DNA of 64,000 bases from UBA11606 sp965243715 (lineage in GTDB: Bacteria; Actinomycetota; Acidimicrobiia; Acidimicrobiales; Aldehydirespiratoraceae), in the NCBI GenBank assembly GCA_965243715.1, contig CBDEVU010000017.1, forward strand, positions 868,001-932,000. The letters run 5' to 3'. The notes beneath the pieces were generated by a model, which saw only the letters and a list, made by a program, of their open reading frames with translations, did not search any database and was not told where the DNA came from. Position numbers and translations under genes: made by a program. Of the stretch, positions 44,407 through 52,236 are shown piece by piece; position 1 is the first letter of the stretch; each line of letters begins with the position of its first letter.

Positions 44407-45444
44407 GTGGCGGCGGAGTTGCTCGCCGACCAGATACGCACCAAGATCAAAGCGACGGGCCCCCTTTCGGTTATGGAGTTCGTGGCTTCGGCCCTGTACG
44501 ACTCATCTTCGGGCTTTTATGTCACCGGCGGTCAGGCGGGTCGTCGGGGTGACTTTTTGACCTCCCCCGAGGTGGGACCCTTGTTTGGTGCCGTCATCGC
44601 CCGAGTAGTTGACGGGTGGTGGGCGCAGCTTGGTCGCCCCGACGTTTTCACGGTAGTGGAGTGCGGCGCGGGCCCCGGAACCCTAGCCCGCGCCCTTGGG
44701 ATCGCCGATTGCCGATGCCGCGAGACGGGGGCGCTGGAGTGGGTTTTGCTCGAGCATTCGGCCGCCCAACGCGAGCAACACCCGCGGGCTTCATGGTGCC
44801 GTAGCGTGGCGTCGTTCGACGATGTGGCCGTGGCCGATGCGATCCTGGCCAACGAATTGCTCGACAACCTGCCGTTCGCGATTGTTCGCCGCGGCGAAAA
44901 CGGTTGGCACGAGCTAGCCGTCGCCGTCACCCGTAGCGGCGAGTTCGAACTAGTGACGGGAGCAGCGACGATTGCTCCCGCGGGCGGTGCCGGGCTGGAG
45001 ACCGGGAGCACCTTGCCCCGCCACGATGGGGCTGTTCGCTGGCTCGAAACGGTCGCCACCGTGTACCCAAACGCACGCCTCCTGGTCCTCGACTACGGCG
45101 CATCGTGCGCGGAAATTAGTTCGCGCGGCATGGACTGGCTGCGGGCGTACCGTCAACACCGCCGCCTCACCGACTGGTTGCAGAACCCGGGAACGGTCGA
45201 CATCACCGTTGATCTCGCGGTCGAGCAGATCGAAGCGGCCCGTCCAGGCGCTGTGACCCAGACCCAGACGGACTTCCTTCGCCAGCACGGGATCGACGAT
45301 TTGGTGACAGAGGGTCAACGAATTTGGGAAGCGAGCGCATCGCGGGGCGACCTTGACGCCATCCGCGGTCGGAGTCGGCTGGGTGAAGCCGCCGCCCTCT
45401 GCGATCCCGACGGCATGGGCGCCTTTTTAGTATGGGAGTGGTAA
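44407..45444 (+). CDS. MidA/NDUFAF7-family SAM-dependent methyltransferase
   Basis: 345 residues, class I methyltransferase of the MidA/NDUFAF7 (DUF185) family. N-terminal family block FVASALYDSSSGFY and GDFLTSPEVGPLFG, then the SAM-binding VVECGAGPGTLARAL (about 79-93), NELLDNLPFAIV and YGASCAEI. In mitochondria NDUFAF7 dimethylates an arginine of complex I subunit NDUFS2 (NuoD homologue) and is needed for assembly. Here the gene lies 7 nt downstream of nuoN of operon 2, whose NuoD has arginine at the matching position. Substrate and function here are inferred from that context. GTG start. Confidence 0.85.
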   Translation: MAAELLADQIRTKIKATGPLSVMEFVASALYDSSSGFYVTGGQAGRRGDFLTSPEVGPLFGAVIARVVDGWWAQLGRPDVFTVVECGAGPGTLARALGIADCRCRETGALEWVLLEHSAAQREQHPRASWCRSVASFDDVAVADAILANELLDNLPFAIVRRGENGWHELAVAVTRSGEFELVTGAATIAPAGGAGLETGSTLPRHDGAVRWLETVATVYPNARLLVLDYGASCAEISSRGMDWLRAYRQHRRLTDWLQNPGTVDITVDLAVEQIEAARPGAVTQTQTDFLRQHGIDDLVTEGQRIWEASASRGDLDAIRGRSRLGEAAALCDPDGMGAFLVWEW

Positions 45445-45479
45445 TCGGGCGGACAGTGACGGATAGAACCACGTGTGCC

Positions 45480-46268
45480 TTACAGGTCGGGACGCCCCAT
45501 ATCGAGGTTGGAGCCTTGAATGCCGCCAGCGACGGCAAGCACCTCACCGGTGACATACGACGCGGCAGGCGAGGCAAGATAGAGCACCGCGGCGGCGATC
45601 TCGCTTGGTTCCCCTAGACGACGGAGCGGAGTCTTGTCGATCATGGCTTTGGTTAGCTCAGGAGATTCGACCACTATTTCGAGGGCTGACGTCGTAATCG
45701 CGCCCGGACTCACGGCGTTGACCCGGATCTTGGGGGCCAAATCCTGAGCCAGGTCTCGGGTGAGCTGGATCAGCGCCGCTTTCGCCGTTCCGTAGTTGGC
45801 CAGTCCCCGAATGGCGAACTGACCCGCGGTGGACGCAATGTTCACGATTGACCCGCCGCCCCGTTCGAGCATGATCGGCACCGAAAGCTGAGTAAGGTTG
45901 AATGCGGTGGTGACGTTGAACCGCAAAGAGTTGGCAAAGGAACGTTCCGAAATGTCGAGAAACCCACTCGGTGTAGTCCCGCCGACATTGTTGACTACCA
46001 CATCGATGCCTCCGAAATGCTCAACCGCGGCAGTGACGAGCGCGGCCATACCGTCGCGTGTCGAGAGGTCCCCGGTCACCGCGATCGCGGTCTGCCCGTG
46101 AGCTTCGACCGCGGCGACTGTTTCGGCCAGTTGGGTCGCCGTCCGAGCGCCAATGACAACGTTGGCCCCCGCTTCGGCGAAAGCGGTGGCGCAGGCGGCA
46201 CCAATGCCTCGACCCGCGCCGGTGATGATGGCGGTCTTTTCGTCGAGACGAAACCGTTCGAGGATCAT
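45480..46268 (-). CDS. Short-chain dehydrogenase/reductase (SDR)
   Basis: 262 residues, classical SDR. Nucleotide-binding TGAGRGIG near residue 15, NNVGG, catalytic Ser in VNIASTAG, Tyr-x3-Lys as YGTAKAA, and SPGAITT after it. NAD(P)-dependent oxidoreductase of unknown substrate; often annotated as a glucose or 3-oxoacyl reductase, but specificity cannot be read. The ATG at 46268 is chosen because the SDR fold begins just after it (FRLDEKTAIITGAG); the open frame runs 40 codons further upstream without family similarity. Convergent with the methyltransferase gene and divergent from the HD gene. Confidence 0.9.
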   Translation of the reverse strand: MILERFRLDEKTAIITGAGRGIGAACATAFAEAGANVVIGARTATQLAETVAAVEAHGQTAIAVTGDLSTRDGMAALVTAAVEHFGGIDVVVNNVGGTTPSGFLDISERSFANSLRFNVTTAFNLTQLSVPIMLERGGGSIVNIASTAGQFAIRGLANYGTAKAALIQLTRDLAQDLAPKIRVNAVSPGAITTSALEIVVESPELTKAMIDKTPLRRLGEPSEIAAAVLYLASPAASYVTGEVLAVAGGIQGSNLDMGRPDL

Positions 46269-46294
46269 GGCCCAGACCGTAGACTTTTTGTGCC

Positions 46295-47131
46295 ATGACC
46301 ATCTCCACCCCCGTTTCCTTTCTGAACGAAATCTTGTGCGCCGACGATGTCGCGGCATCGCTGTGGATGGCGATCGATTCGGGATCAATCGACGACATCA
46401 TCCCCGAACTTCCCGCCTTGCGGATGGAACAAGACCCAATCCACCGCCATAAGGACGTGCTCGCCCACACGGTGGCTGTTGTCGCCAAAACGCCCAATGA
46501 CCTGATCGTTCGCCTGGCCGCTCTCTTCCATGACATCGCCAAACCCCGCACCCGTAGTTTTGAGCACGGCGATGTCACCTTTCGCCACCATGAGGTGGTT
46601 GGTGGTCGGATGACCCGCAAACGACTCACCGAGATGGGATACGAAGAGAGCATCGTCGACGATGTTTCGGAACTGGTTCGGATGTCGGGCCGATTCAAGG
46701 GCTACGCCGATGGCTGGTCCGATGCTGCGATTCGTCGATACGCGCGCGATGCCGGACCGCTCCTTGGTCGGCTCAACACCTTGATCCGGTCGGACTGCAC
46801 CACCCGGAATCGGGCCAAAGCGGCAGCGCTCCAAACCTCCATAGACGAACTCGAGCAGCGCATCACGGAACTGGCCGCGGCGGATCGCCGAGCCGCGGAG
46901 CGACCCCAGATCGACGGAGCGGCCGTGATGGCTCACCTCGGGATCGAGCCGGGCCGTGATGTCGGCCTCATCATGAAGTGGTTGCTGGAACTCAAGCGAC
47001 GCGAAGGCGAACTCGACGAAACCGATCTTTTCGCTCGGCTCGACGCGTTCTACACCGAGCAAAGCTCATCGGGCCCAACAACGCCTGACGAGCGTCCGAG
47101 CGGGAAGGTCCGGTCAGTTCTGGGCGGTTAG
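46295..47131 (+). CDS. Stand-alone HD-domain protein resembling the C-terminal half of CCA-adding enzyme
   Basis: 278 residues. HD phosphohydrolase residues: HRHKDVLAHT (about 51), LAALFHDIAKP (about 74, the HD pair) and FRHHEVVGG. The following region, with RSDCTTRNRAKA and a late HLGIEPGRDVGLIMKWLLEL, matches the RNA-binding C-terminal part of actinobacterial tRNA nucleotidyltransferases (PcnA). The N-terminal nucleotidyltransferase head is absent: the first 45 residues contain no GSxxD-type motif. It is probably a separate paralogue with a phosphatase or phosphodiesterase role, possibly on tRNA ends. The start overlaps no other gene; TAGACT lies 9 nt upstream. Confidence 0.75.
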   Translation: MTISTPVSFLNEILCADDVAASLWMAIDSGSIDDIIPELPALRMEQDPIHRHKDVLAHTVAVVAKTPNDLIVRLAALFHDIAKPRTRSFEHGDVTFRHHEVVGGRMTRKRLTEMGYEESIVDDVSELVRMSGRFKGYADGWSDAAIRRYARDAGPLLGRLNTLIRSDCTTRNRAKAAALQTSIDELEQRITELAAADRRAAERPQIDGAAVMAHLGIEPGRDVGLIMKWLLELKRREGELDETDLFARLDAFYTEQSSSGPTTPDERPSGKVRSVLGG

Positions 47132-48258
47132 AGGTTTTGTGCTACGGCGCTTGCTGGGTCGATGCGGGCGGCGACGATTGCTGGTGGAATCCCGCCGAGG
47201 AGTCCGGTCGCGGCACCCAAGACTGCCGCCGCGGCGAGCGTCGAGGTTGAGGTGGCCCAGGGCCAGTCTTGGATGGTTGCGTATGTCAGTGCGCCGAAGT
47301 AGCCCACGGCAAGCCCGACGGCGGTGCCAGCGAGGCCGAGTATTAGTCCTTCCGTGGCGATCAAAGTGAGTAGGTCTCGAGTCTTTGCCCCGAGGCACCG
47401 GCGGACCCCGATTTCTGCGGCTCGCTGGCGCACCGAGGCGGCAAGAAGGATTGACAGCGTTGCCGCGGCGACGATAGCGGACAGGGCACTGATCGCGGTG
47501 GTGAGTAGCGAGAGCGACCGCTCACTGTTTTGACGGGCGTCGAGGAGGGGGCCAGGGATCGCGATACTTACTCGTTCCGGATGCAGTGGGTTGGCCGCGT
47601 TGACTATCCGGACGTTGTCGGCGGCGCCGGGGTCGGCACGTACGAGGAGTTGTCGAGTTTCGATCTCGACGGCTTGTTCAAGGGTTGGGCCGTCGACGAT
47701 GACCGAGCGCACGAGTTGGGGAGCGATGAGGCTGTCGGCGATTGTGCCGATGACCAAGATGGCGGTGTTGTCGAGCCAGACGATTGCTGGTAGTTCAACG
47801 AGCCCGAGGATACGGACGGCATGGCTTCCAGCAATGCCCCGTAAGAGCGTTGCCCCTTGTGAGTCGAGGTCGTGGCCGATGCCGGAGGGCAGGATTCGGG
47901 TGTCTCCGAGGTTGGAGACTCCAACGACGGTCACTCGAACTGGTGGGTCGGCAGAGCGGCTGGTTGGTCTCGCGGTACCGACAGCAGTAGCGAGAAGGGT
48001 CGCTCCCTGAATCCCGACGGCATTGCTGCGGTGATGCGCCCCCGGCAGAACCGCGGCGACGTATTTCGGCGTATCGTTGACGACGATGATGTCGGCACCG
48101 AGGGCATCGAGGTCATCGAGGACCTGGCGGCTTGCGGCGCGATTGAGGTGCGGGGCACCGACCAAAAGAGCGACACCGATGGCGCTCACAATGATGCCGC
48201 TGAAGGCTGAGCGTTTTCGGGCTCGGAGTGATCGGAGGGCTTCGTTCAGGCTGCGCAC
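47128..48258 (-). CDS. ABC transporter permease, FtsX/MacB type
   Basis: 376 residues with a four-helix FtsX-like topology: one helix near residues 20-40, a large extracytoplasmic domain (about 45-245), then three helices (about 250-275, 305-330, 345-365). The cytoplasmic loop RQRAAEIGVRRCLGAKTRDL is the family hallmark. It works with the ATPase encoded just upstream (12-nt overlap) and the periplasm-type adaptor upstream of that, forming a MacAB-like export system. Substrate unknown. The gene ends by overlapping the convergent HD gene by 4 nt. Confidence 0.88.
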   Translation of the reverse strand: MRSLNEALRSLRARKRSAFSGIIVSAIGVALLVGAPHLNRAASRQVLDDLDALGADIIVVNDTPKYVAAVLPGAHHRSNAVGIQGATLLATAVGTARPTSRSADPPVRVTVVGVSNLGDTRILPSGIGHDLDSQGATLLRGIAGSHAVRILGLVELPAIVWLDNTAILVIGTIADSLIAPQLVRSVIVDGPTLEQAVEIETRQLLVRADPGAADNVRIVNAANPLHPERVSIAIPGPLLDARQNSERSLSLLTTAISALSAIVAAATLSILLAASVRQRAAEIGVRRCLGAKTRDLLTLIATEGLILGLAGTAVGLAVGYFGALTYATIQDWPWATSTSTLAAAAVLGAATGLLGGIPPAIVAARIDPASAVAQNL

Positions 48259-48896
48259 TGGCCTATGCTGCCCTTTACGATCTGGACGCGTTGATCGCCC
48301 AAGGCCGCGAGTTTGGGGTCGTGGGTGGCAACGATGACGAGTGCGTTGGTTGCATAGCTGGAGAGCAGGTCGATGATGCCCGATCCGGTGGTGTTGTCGA
48401 GGTTGCCGGTGGGTTCGTCGGCGAGTAGAAGTCGAGGTCGTGCTGCGATCGCGCGGGCTATCGCGACGCGTTGGCGTTCACCTCCGGAAAGTTGTGATGA
48501 TCGGTGACTGGCACGGTGGTCAACGCCAACTTGATGCAGGACGGAAAGAGCCCGCTTGGTTGAGATTTTTTCGTTGCGGTACCGGCCGGCAAGACGAACG
48601 TTGTCGGTGGCGGTGAGCCAAGGCACGAGGTGGGCGGCTTGGAAGACGAATCCGAGATTGTGCGAACGAAACCCGGCTTGGGCTCGTCGCGTCATTGTCG
48701 AGATCGGTTGGCTGTCGAACTCGACGGTTCCTGTCGTTGGCCGCAGGAGAAGGCCGATCACGTTGAGGACGGTTGATTTGCCTGATCCGGATTGCCCAGT
48801 GATGGTGACGAGCCCAGTGGTGGGGGTCTGGATGCTGATCGAGCGGAGGGCTTCCACTGATCCGTAGCGAACGGAGACCCTAGAGAGGCGGATCAC
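48246..48896 (-). CDS. ABC transporter ATP-binding protein (MacB/LolD type)
   Basis: 216 residues. Walker A GQSGSGKST, signature LSGGERQRVAIARAI, Walker B LLLADEPTGNLD and the switch histidine in IVATHDPK. Partner of the permease that follows. The GTG start overlaps the stop of the adaptor gene by 4 nt; the longer upstream frame has no ABC similarity. Confidence 0.93.
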   Translation of the reverse strand: MIRLSRVSVRYGSVEALRSISIQTPTTGLVTITGQSGSGKSTVLNVIGLLLRPTTGTVEFDSQPISTMTRRAQAGFRSHNLGFVFQAAHLVPWLTATDNVRLAGRYRNEKISTKRALSVLHQVGVDHRASHRSSQLSGGERQRVAIARAIAARPRLLLADEPTGNLDNTTGSGIIDLLSSYATNALVIVATHDPKLAALGDQRVQIVKGSIGQCAA

Positions 48897-49888
48897 GGGA
48901 TCTCGACGATCATGGTTTCGCTGATGGCTTCGCCGGTGATAACGGCACGTATACCAGCGATCTCGGCCACGTCCACATCGCAGCGATGGAGTTGGGAACC
49001 GTCGGACCCGCAACGAATGAAGAAATCTCCGGTGGAGCCTTGGTGAAGCGATGCCACCGGCACGGTGAAGACATCGGTGGAGGTAACCGTCTCGATCGTG
49101 ATTGATAGCCGCTGGTTGACGGTCACATCGGCGGTAACGGGAAGGTCCCATTCGTACAGGACCGTACCGTTCGCGTTCAGCGCGAACCTTGCGGTACCGA
49201 GCTCTCCTATGTCGTCGATGGTGGCTACCGCATTTGTTGGGAGTAGGTCGTCTCCTTCGATAGTCACCACTTTGCGTTGCCCGACGATCGTTATGGCGGC
49301 CTCAGATGGCGTGACGGGAAACCCATGTTGCAGGTCGACGTCGGCGACTGCCCACGGTTGGGCTTGCGCGACCGTTATCAGCATGCCGACCGGCATTGTT
49401 TGGAGTTTCTGTTCGCCGTGGCCCGCAATGAAGCCAGTCCAGGCCGCGGTCGTTGCTGGTCCGAAGTCGCCGTCTATTTCGAGATCGGCGTCGGTGAGTT
49501 GGTTGAGTATGCGTTGAAGCTGCGCGACGTCGTCACCTTGATCTCCGAGGCCGAGACCGCGGTAGAACGGTGTTTTAGCCGAGACCAGAATCACCGGGCG
49601 ATCGTCGATACGAAACGCTAAGTCACCGGAGGTCAGCTCCGCTCCTACCTCTGGGACCCATGTCGCGGTGCCTGCGAGTCCAGCCGGGAGCGGTTGAGAG
49701 CCATTGGCTTGCACCGTTCCCACGAACCGTTCTCGTTTTACCAGATCGCCCCTTGTGATCGGCTCCGTTAGTCCGGTTGCGGTCGGGCCTAGTCCTAATG
49801 GTGACAGCGTCGAACCCTGATCTGACGAACACGATGAGCCGATCAGCATCATGGCGATTGCTGTGATGAGCCTGATCTGAAGGCGCAC
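48893..49888 (-). CDS. Efflux adaptor lipoprotein with a peptidoglycan-binding domain
   Basis: 331 residues. Short signal peptide with a possible lipobox (LIGSSC, Cys20). A membrane-fusion-protein-like first part (TRGDLVKRERFVGTV, WVPEVGAELTSGD) is followed by a PG_binding_1 domain (GDQGDDVAQLQRILNQL to DFGPATTAAWTGF, about 120-155) and by C-terminal beta domains. Such adaptors pair with MacB-type permeases in Gram-positive actinobacteria. Start at GTG 49888 is chosen because it yields a signal peptide and falls 2 nt after the upstream lipoprotein's stop; the frame is open further upstream, overlapping that gene. Confidence 0.82.
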   Translation of the reverse strand: MRLQIRLITAIAMMLIGSSCSSDQGSTLSPLGLGPTATGLTEPITRGDLVKRERFVGTVQANGSQPLPAGLAGTATWVPEVGAELTSGDLAFRIDDRPVILVSAKTPFYRGLGLGDQGDDVAQLQRILNQLTDADLEIDGDFGPATTAAWTGFIAGHGEQKLQTMPVGMLITVAQAQPWAVADVDLQHGFPVTPSEAAITIVGQRKVVTIEGDDLLPTNAVATIDDIGELGTARFALNANGTVLYEWDLPVTADVTVNQRLSITIETVTSTDVFTVPVASLHQGSTGDFFIRCGSDGSQLHRCDVDVAEIAGIRAVITGEAISETMIVEIP

Positions 49889-49889
49889 G

Positions 49890-50477
49890 TTAGCCAGCAG
49901 TAGCCTGGTCGAGCCGAAAGGCCTGTTGCGCTTCGGCAGATTCATCCGAGCACGCATACCCTGCTTCAACGAATACCGGGTCATCGTAGTCGGTGACGCC
50001 GGGGAAGACGATGTAGGTCCCGTCTTCGGACGATTCGGTCGTGGACTCAAATCCGCGCTCGTTCATACACTTGATATAAGTTGCCGTCGCGATTTCGGAG
50101 GCTTGCAATTCGCCCGCCTCATCAAGTAGAGGAACCTCGCTATCCGGTCCGCCGCTGAGAGCCGCGGCGACCTCAGCGTAGCATGTATCTTCCTGTGATT
50201 CGAAACCTGGGTCATCGGGGTAGTCGCGGGGGTCGAAACCCAGTTGCCCATCGAGCTCTATTGGGTCTGGCATGACGAATCCAGCCTTGGCCATGCACCC
50301 TATTATCGACTGGATGAAGTTGACTTGAGAGACCTCGCCACCGCTATCGCTGATCCCTTCAGCCCCCCCGTCAACAGAATCAACCGGCGCGGGCGGCTCA
50401 TCCTCTGCGGTGGCGCAGCCAGCGGCAAGCCCAGCAACAGCAACGATCCCTAGACAGTAACGAACAAGTCTTTTCAC
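49890..50477 (-). CDS. Lipoprotein of unknown function heading the ABC efflux operon
   Basis: 195 residues. Clear lipoprotein signal peptide with lipobox LAAGC (Cys21). The mature part is acidic and contains two spaced copies of a C-M-x3-G-F motif (GCMAKAGF and KCMNERGF) plus two further cysteines, so two disulfides are plausible. I recognise no characterised family. Being first in a four-gene operon (lipoprotein, adaptor, ATPase, permease), it may be a substrate-binding or signalling component of the transporter. GTG start with AAAGGAAA about 9 nt upstream. Confidence 0.75.
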   Translation of the reverse strand: MKRLVRYCLGIVAVAGLAAGCATAEDEPPAPVDSVDGGAEGISDSGGEVSQVNFIQSIIGCMAKAGFVMPDPIELDGQLGFDPRDYPDDPGFESQEDTCYAEVAAALSGGPDSEVPLLDEAGELQASEIATATYIKCMNERGFESTTESSEDGTYIVFPGVTDYDDPVFVEAGYACSDESAEAQQAFRLDQATAG

Positions 50478-50662
50478 AGTGATCCATTTCCTTTGGGCCG
50501 ATTCGACGAGTTATTTCAGATAGATGGCCGTCAAGAGGCGACAGCACCCATCAGCGGAACCTTAATTCACCACGGGGCTTATGTGGCATCACCCCCTTGG
50601 GGCGGGTTCACCGGCCGGTGAGAGCGTGCCCCGCGCTAGGAGTCAAGTACCTTCGGATCCCA
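50478..50662. other. Intergenic stretch with a GC-rich palindrome
   Basis: Together with the NYN remnant and its trailing sequence this is a 404-nt gap between divergent genes. It must hold the promoter of the minus-strand lipoprotein operon. A perfect 12-nt palindrome CACCGGCCGGTG lies at 50609-50620, flanked by GCGGG and CCCGC that could extend the stem. No recognised riboswitch class fits what I can see. Confidence 0.4.
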
Positions 50663-50740
50663 ATGAGCGATCAGCGGGTGATCACTTACATCGACGGCTA
50701 CAACCTCTACTATGGGCTACTCGATGCCGGGCTCCGGTCA
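50663..50740 (+). pseudogene. Remnant of a NYN-domain (LabA-like) gene
   Basis: An ATG at 50663 opens a frame beginning MSDQRVITYIDGYNLYYGLL, the characteristic N-terminus of NYN-domain RNases (first acidic active-site residue in YIDGYN). After about 25 residues the similarity stops and the frame runs through unrelated sequence to a TAG near 50870. Complete NYN proteins are usually 150-250 residues, so this is a truncated leftover. Confidence 0.6.
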
Positions 50741-50869
50741 CCTGCCGGACCTGCGGTTGCCCCATACGGTTGTGACCGCGACCGGCGTGAGACTCCACGC
50801 CCCACCGGGTTGGTTGCCTCCCACGTAGCAACTGCAGCTGAAATCGGGGTGACGTTCATTGGTGGGCGG

Positions 50870-50875
50870 TAGCTT
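50870..50875 (+). promoter_or_regulatory. Possible -10 element of a leaderless asd transcript
   Basis: TAGCTT ends 6 nt before the asd ATG, the same spacing as in the DUF222 and MazG genes. No good -35 is placed at 17 nt, so this is a weak call. Confidence 0.25.
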
Positions 50876-50881
50876 GGGAAC

Positions 50882-51916
50882 ATGCATGTAGGAATTGTTG
50901 GCGCCACCGGTCAGGTGGGCGGCGTGATGCGCACCCTCCTCGCGCAACGTGCGTTCCCTGTCACTTCGCTTCGTTTTTTTGCTTCATCTCGTTCCACGGG
51001 TCAGACCCTTGAATGGAATGGCCAAGACATCACGGTCGAAGACGCCACCACGGCGGATTACACAGGCCTCGACTTGGTGCTGTTTTCCGCGGGAGGCGAA
51101 ACCAGTAAGATTCTGGCCCCTAAGGTCGTGGCGGCGGGTGCGGTGGTCATCGACAACTCGTCGGCGTGGCGCATGGACCCCGATGTGGCTTTGGTCGTTC
51201 CCGAGGTCAACGCCTCGGCTCTTCGGAACCTTCCCAAGGGCATCGTCGCCAATCCGAACTGCACCACCATGGCAGCCATGCCGGTACTCAAGCCCCTCTC
51301 CGATGAGGCGGGCCTCGAAACGCTCGTGGTTTCCACTTATCAGGCGGTTTCTGGCGCTGGTTTGTCTGGGGTCCGTGAACTCGACGAGCAGGCGCAAAAG
51401 GTCGGAGTTGATGGCCCTGAACTAACCTACGACGGTCGGGCCGTTTTTATGACCGCGGGCGAGAACTTCGTCAAACCTATCGCCTTCAACGTCTTGCCGT
51501 TCGCGGGCGCCATCGTCAACGACGGCCTCGACGAGACTGGCGAAGAACAGAAGTTGCGGTTCGAAAGCCGTAAGATCCTTGATCTTCCCGTGCTTCGTGT
51601 TTCGGGCACCTGTGTGCGGGTGCCCGTGTACACCGGCCATTCGCTGTCGATCAACGCCGGTTTCTCGTCGGCGATCACCCCCGACCGTGCCCGCGAATTG
51701 CTCGCTGCCGCGCCCGGGGTTGAACTGATGGACATACCGACGCCGCTCGACGCCGCCGGTCAGGACCCGTCTTACGTGGGGCGAATTCGGGTCGACGACA
51801 CTGTCGATCACGGCCTGTCGCTATTTGTTGTCAACGACAACCTGCGCAAAGGCGCGGCCCTCAACACGATCCAGATCGCCGAGAGCCTGGTCGCTCAGGG
51901 CGGGTTTTCCACATAG
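50882..51916 (+). CDS. asd: Aspartate-semialdehyde dehydrogenase
   Basis: Reduces aspartyl-4-phosphate to aspartate-4-semialdehyde, a branch point to lysine/diaminopimelate, threonine and methionine. 344 residues, NADP-binding GIVGATGQVGGVM at the N-terminus, catalytic cysteine in ANPNCTTMAAM (Cys127), and VSTYQAVSGAGLSG, TGHSLSINAGF. No aspartokinase gene is next to it here. No Shine-Dalgarno sequence precedes the ATG. Convergent with the MazG gene, overlapping by 22 nt. Confidence 0.95.
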   Translation: MHVGIVGATGQVGGVMRTLLAQRAFPVTSLRFFASSRSTGQTLEWNGQDITVEDATTADYTGLDLVLFSAGGETSKILAPKVVAAGAVVIDNSSAWRMDPDVALVVPEVNASALRNLPKGIVANPNCTTMAAMPVLKPLSDEAGLETLVVSTYQAVSGAGLSGVRELDEQAQKVGVDGPELTYDGRAVFMTAGENFVKPIAFNVLPFAGAIVNDGLDETGEEQKLRFESRKILDLPVLRVSGTCVRVPVYTGHSLSINAGFSSAITPDRARELLAAAPGVELMDIPTPLDAAGQDPSYVGRIRVDDTVDHGLSLFVVNDNLRKGAALNTIQIAESLVAQGGFST

Positions 51917-52146
51917 CGCTGTATGGCTTCGTCGAGGCTGAGGCCCATCTGATTGGCAAGGGACGCGATCCAGGCGAGAACATCGCCAATCTCGTGCAGT
52001 TGTTGTTCTTGGGTGCCCTTGCGGACTGCTTGGGCAAGTTCGCCGAGTTCTTCGCAAAGCCAAGCCACCGTTGCCGGCACGCCTCGTTCACGATCGGCTG
52101 GTCCGTATAGGTCTTCCATCAGTGTCTGCAGTTCAGCTAACTCCAT
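51895..52146 (-). CDS. MazG-like nucleotide pyrophosphohydrolase
   Basis: 83 residues, a single all-alpha MazG-type domain. Acidic metal-binding motif WLCEELGELAQAVRK (E-E-x2-E) and the downstream EIGDVLAWI (E-x3-D). Expected to hydrolyse nucleoside triphosphates or related nucleotides to monophosphates and PPi, e.g. as a house-cleaning enzyme. Shorter than E. coli MazG, like the one-domain actinobacterial forms. TAGAAT lies 6 nt upstream of the ATG, suggesting a leaderless mRNA. Confidence 0.85.
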   Translation of the reverse strand: MELAELQTLMEDLYGPADRERGVPATVAWLCEELGELAQAVRKGTQEQQLHEIGDVLAWIASLANQMGLSLDEAIQRYVENPP

Positions 52147-52152
52147 GCAGAG

Positions 52153-52158
52153 ATTCTA
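52153..52158 (-). promoter_or_regulatory. Probable -10 element of the MazG gene
   Basis: On the minus strand TAGAAT is followed by CTCTGC and then the ATG at 52146, so transcription would begin at the start codon. No Shine-Dalgarno sequence is present. The -35 is unclear. Confidence 0.4.
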
Positions 52159-52236
52159 GGGATCGGGACCCCCCCTGGGTAGCAATTGTCTCAACGATGA
52201 GCTACCATTCGCCTCGACTACATCCTACGGAAAGCT

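Noticed and set aside
49065..49517. A 150-codon plus-strand frame opposite the efflux adaptor gene
   Set aside because: It is a shadow frame, rich in Ser/Thr/Val as expected for the antisense of this gene; the minus-strand protein has a signal peptide and recognisable domains.
50560..50640. Possible riboswitch upstream of asd (lysine or cobalamin type)
   Set aside because: The GC-rich palindrome is present, but none of the conserved sequence boxes of those riboswitches could be found, and it lies over 200 nt before asd with a gene remnant in between.
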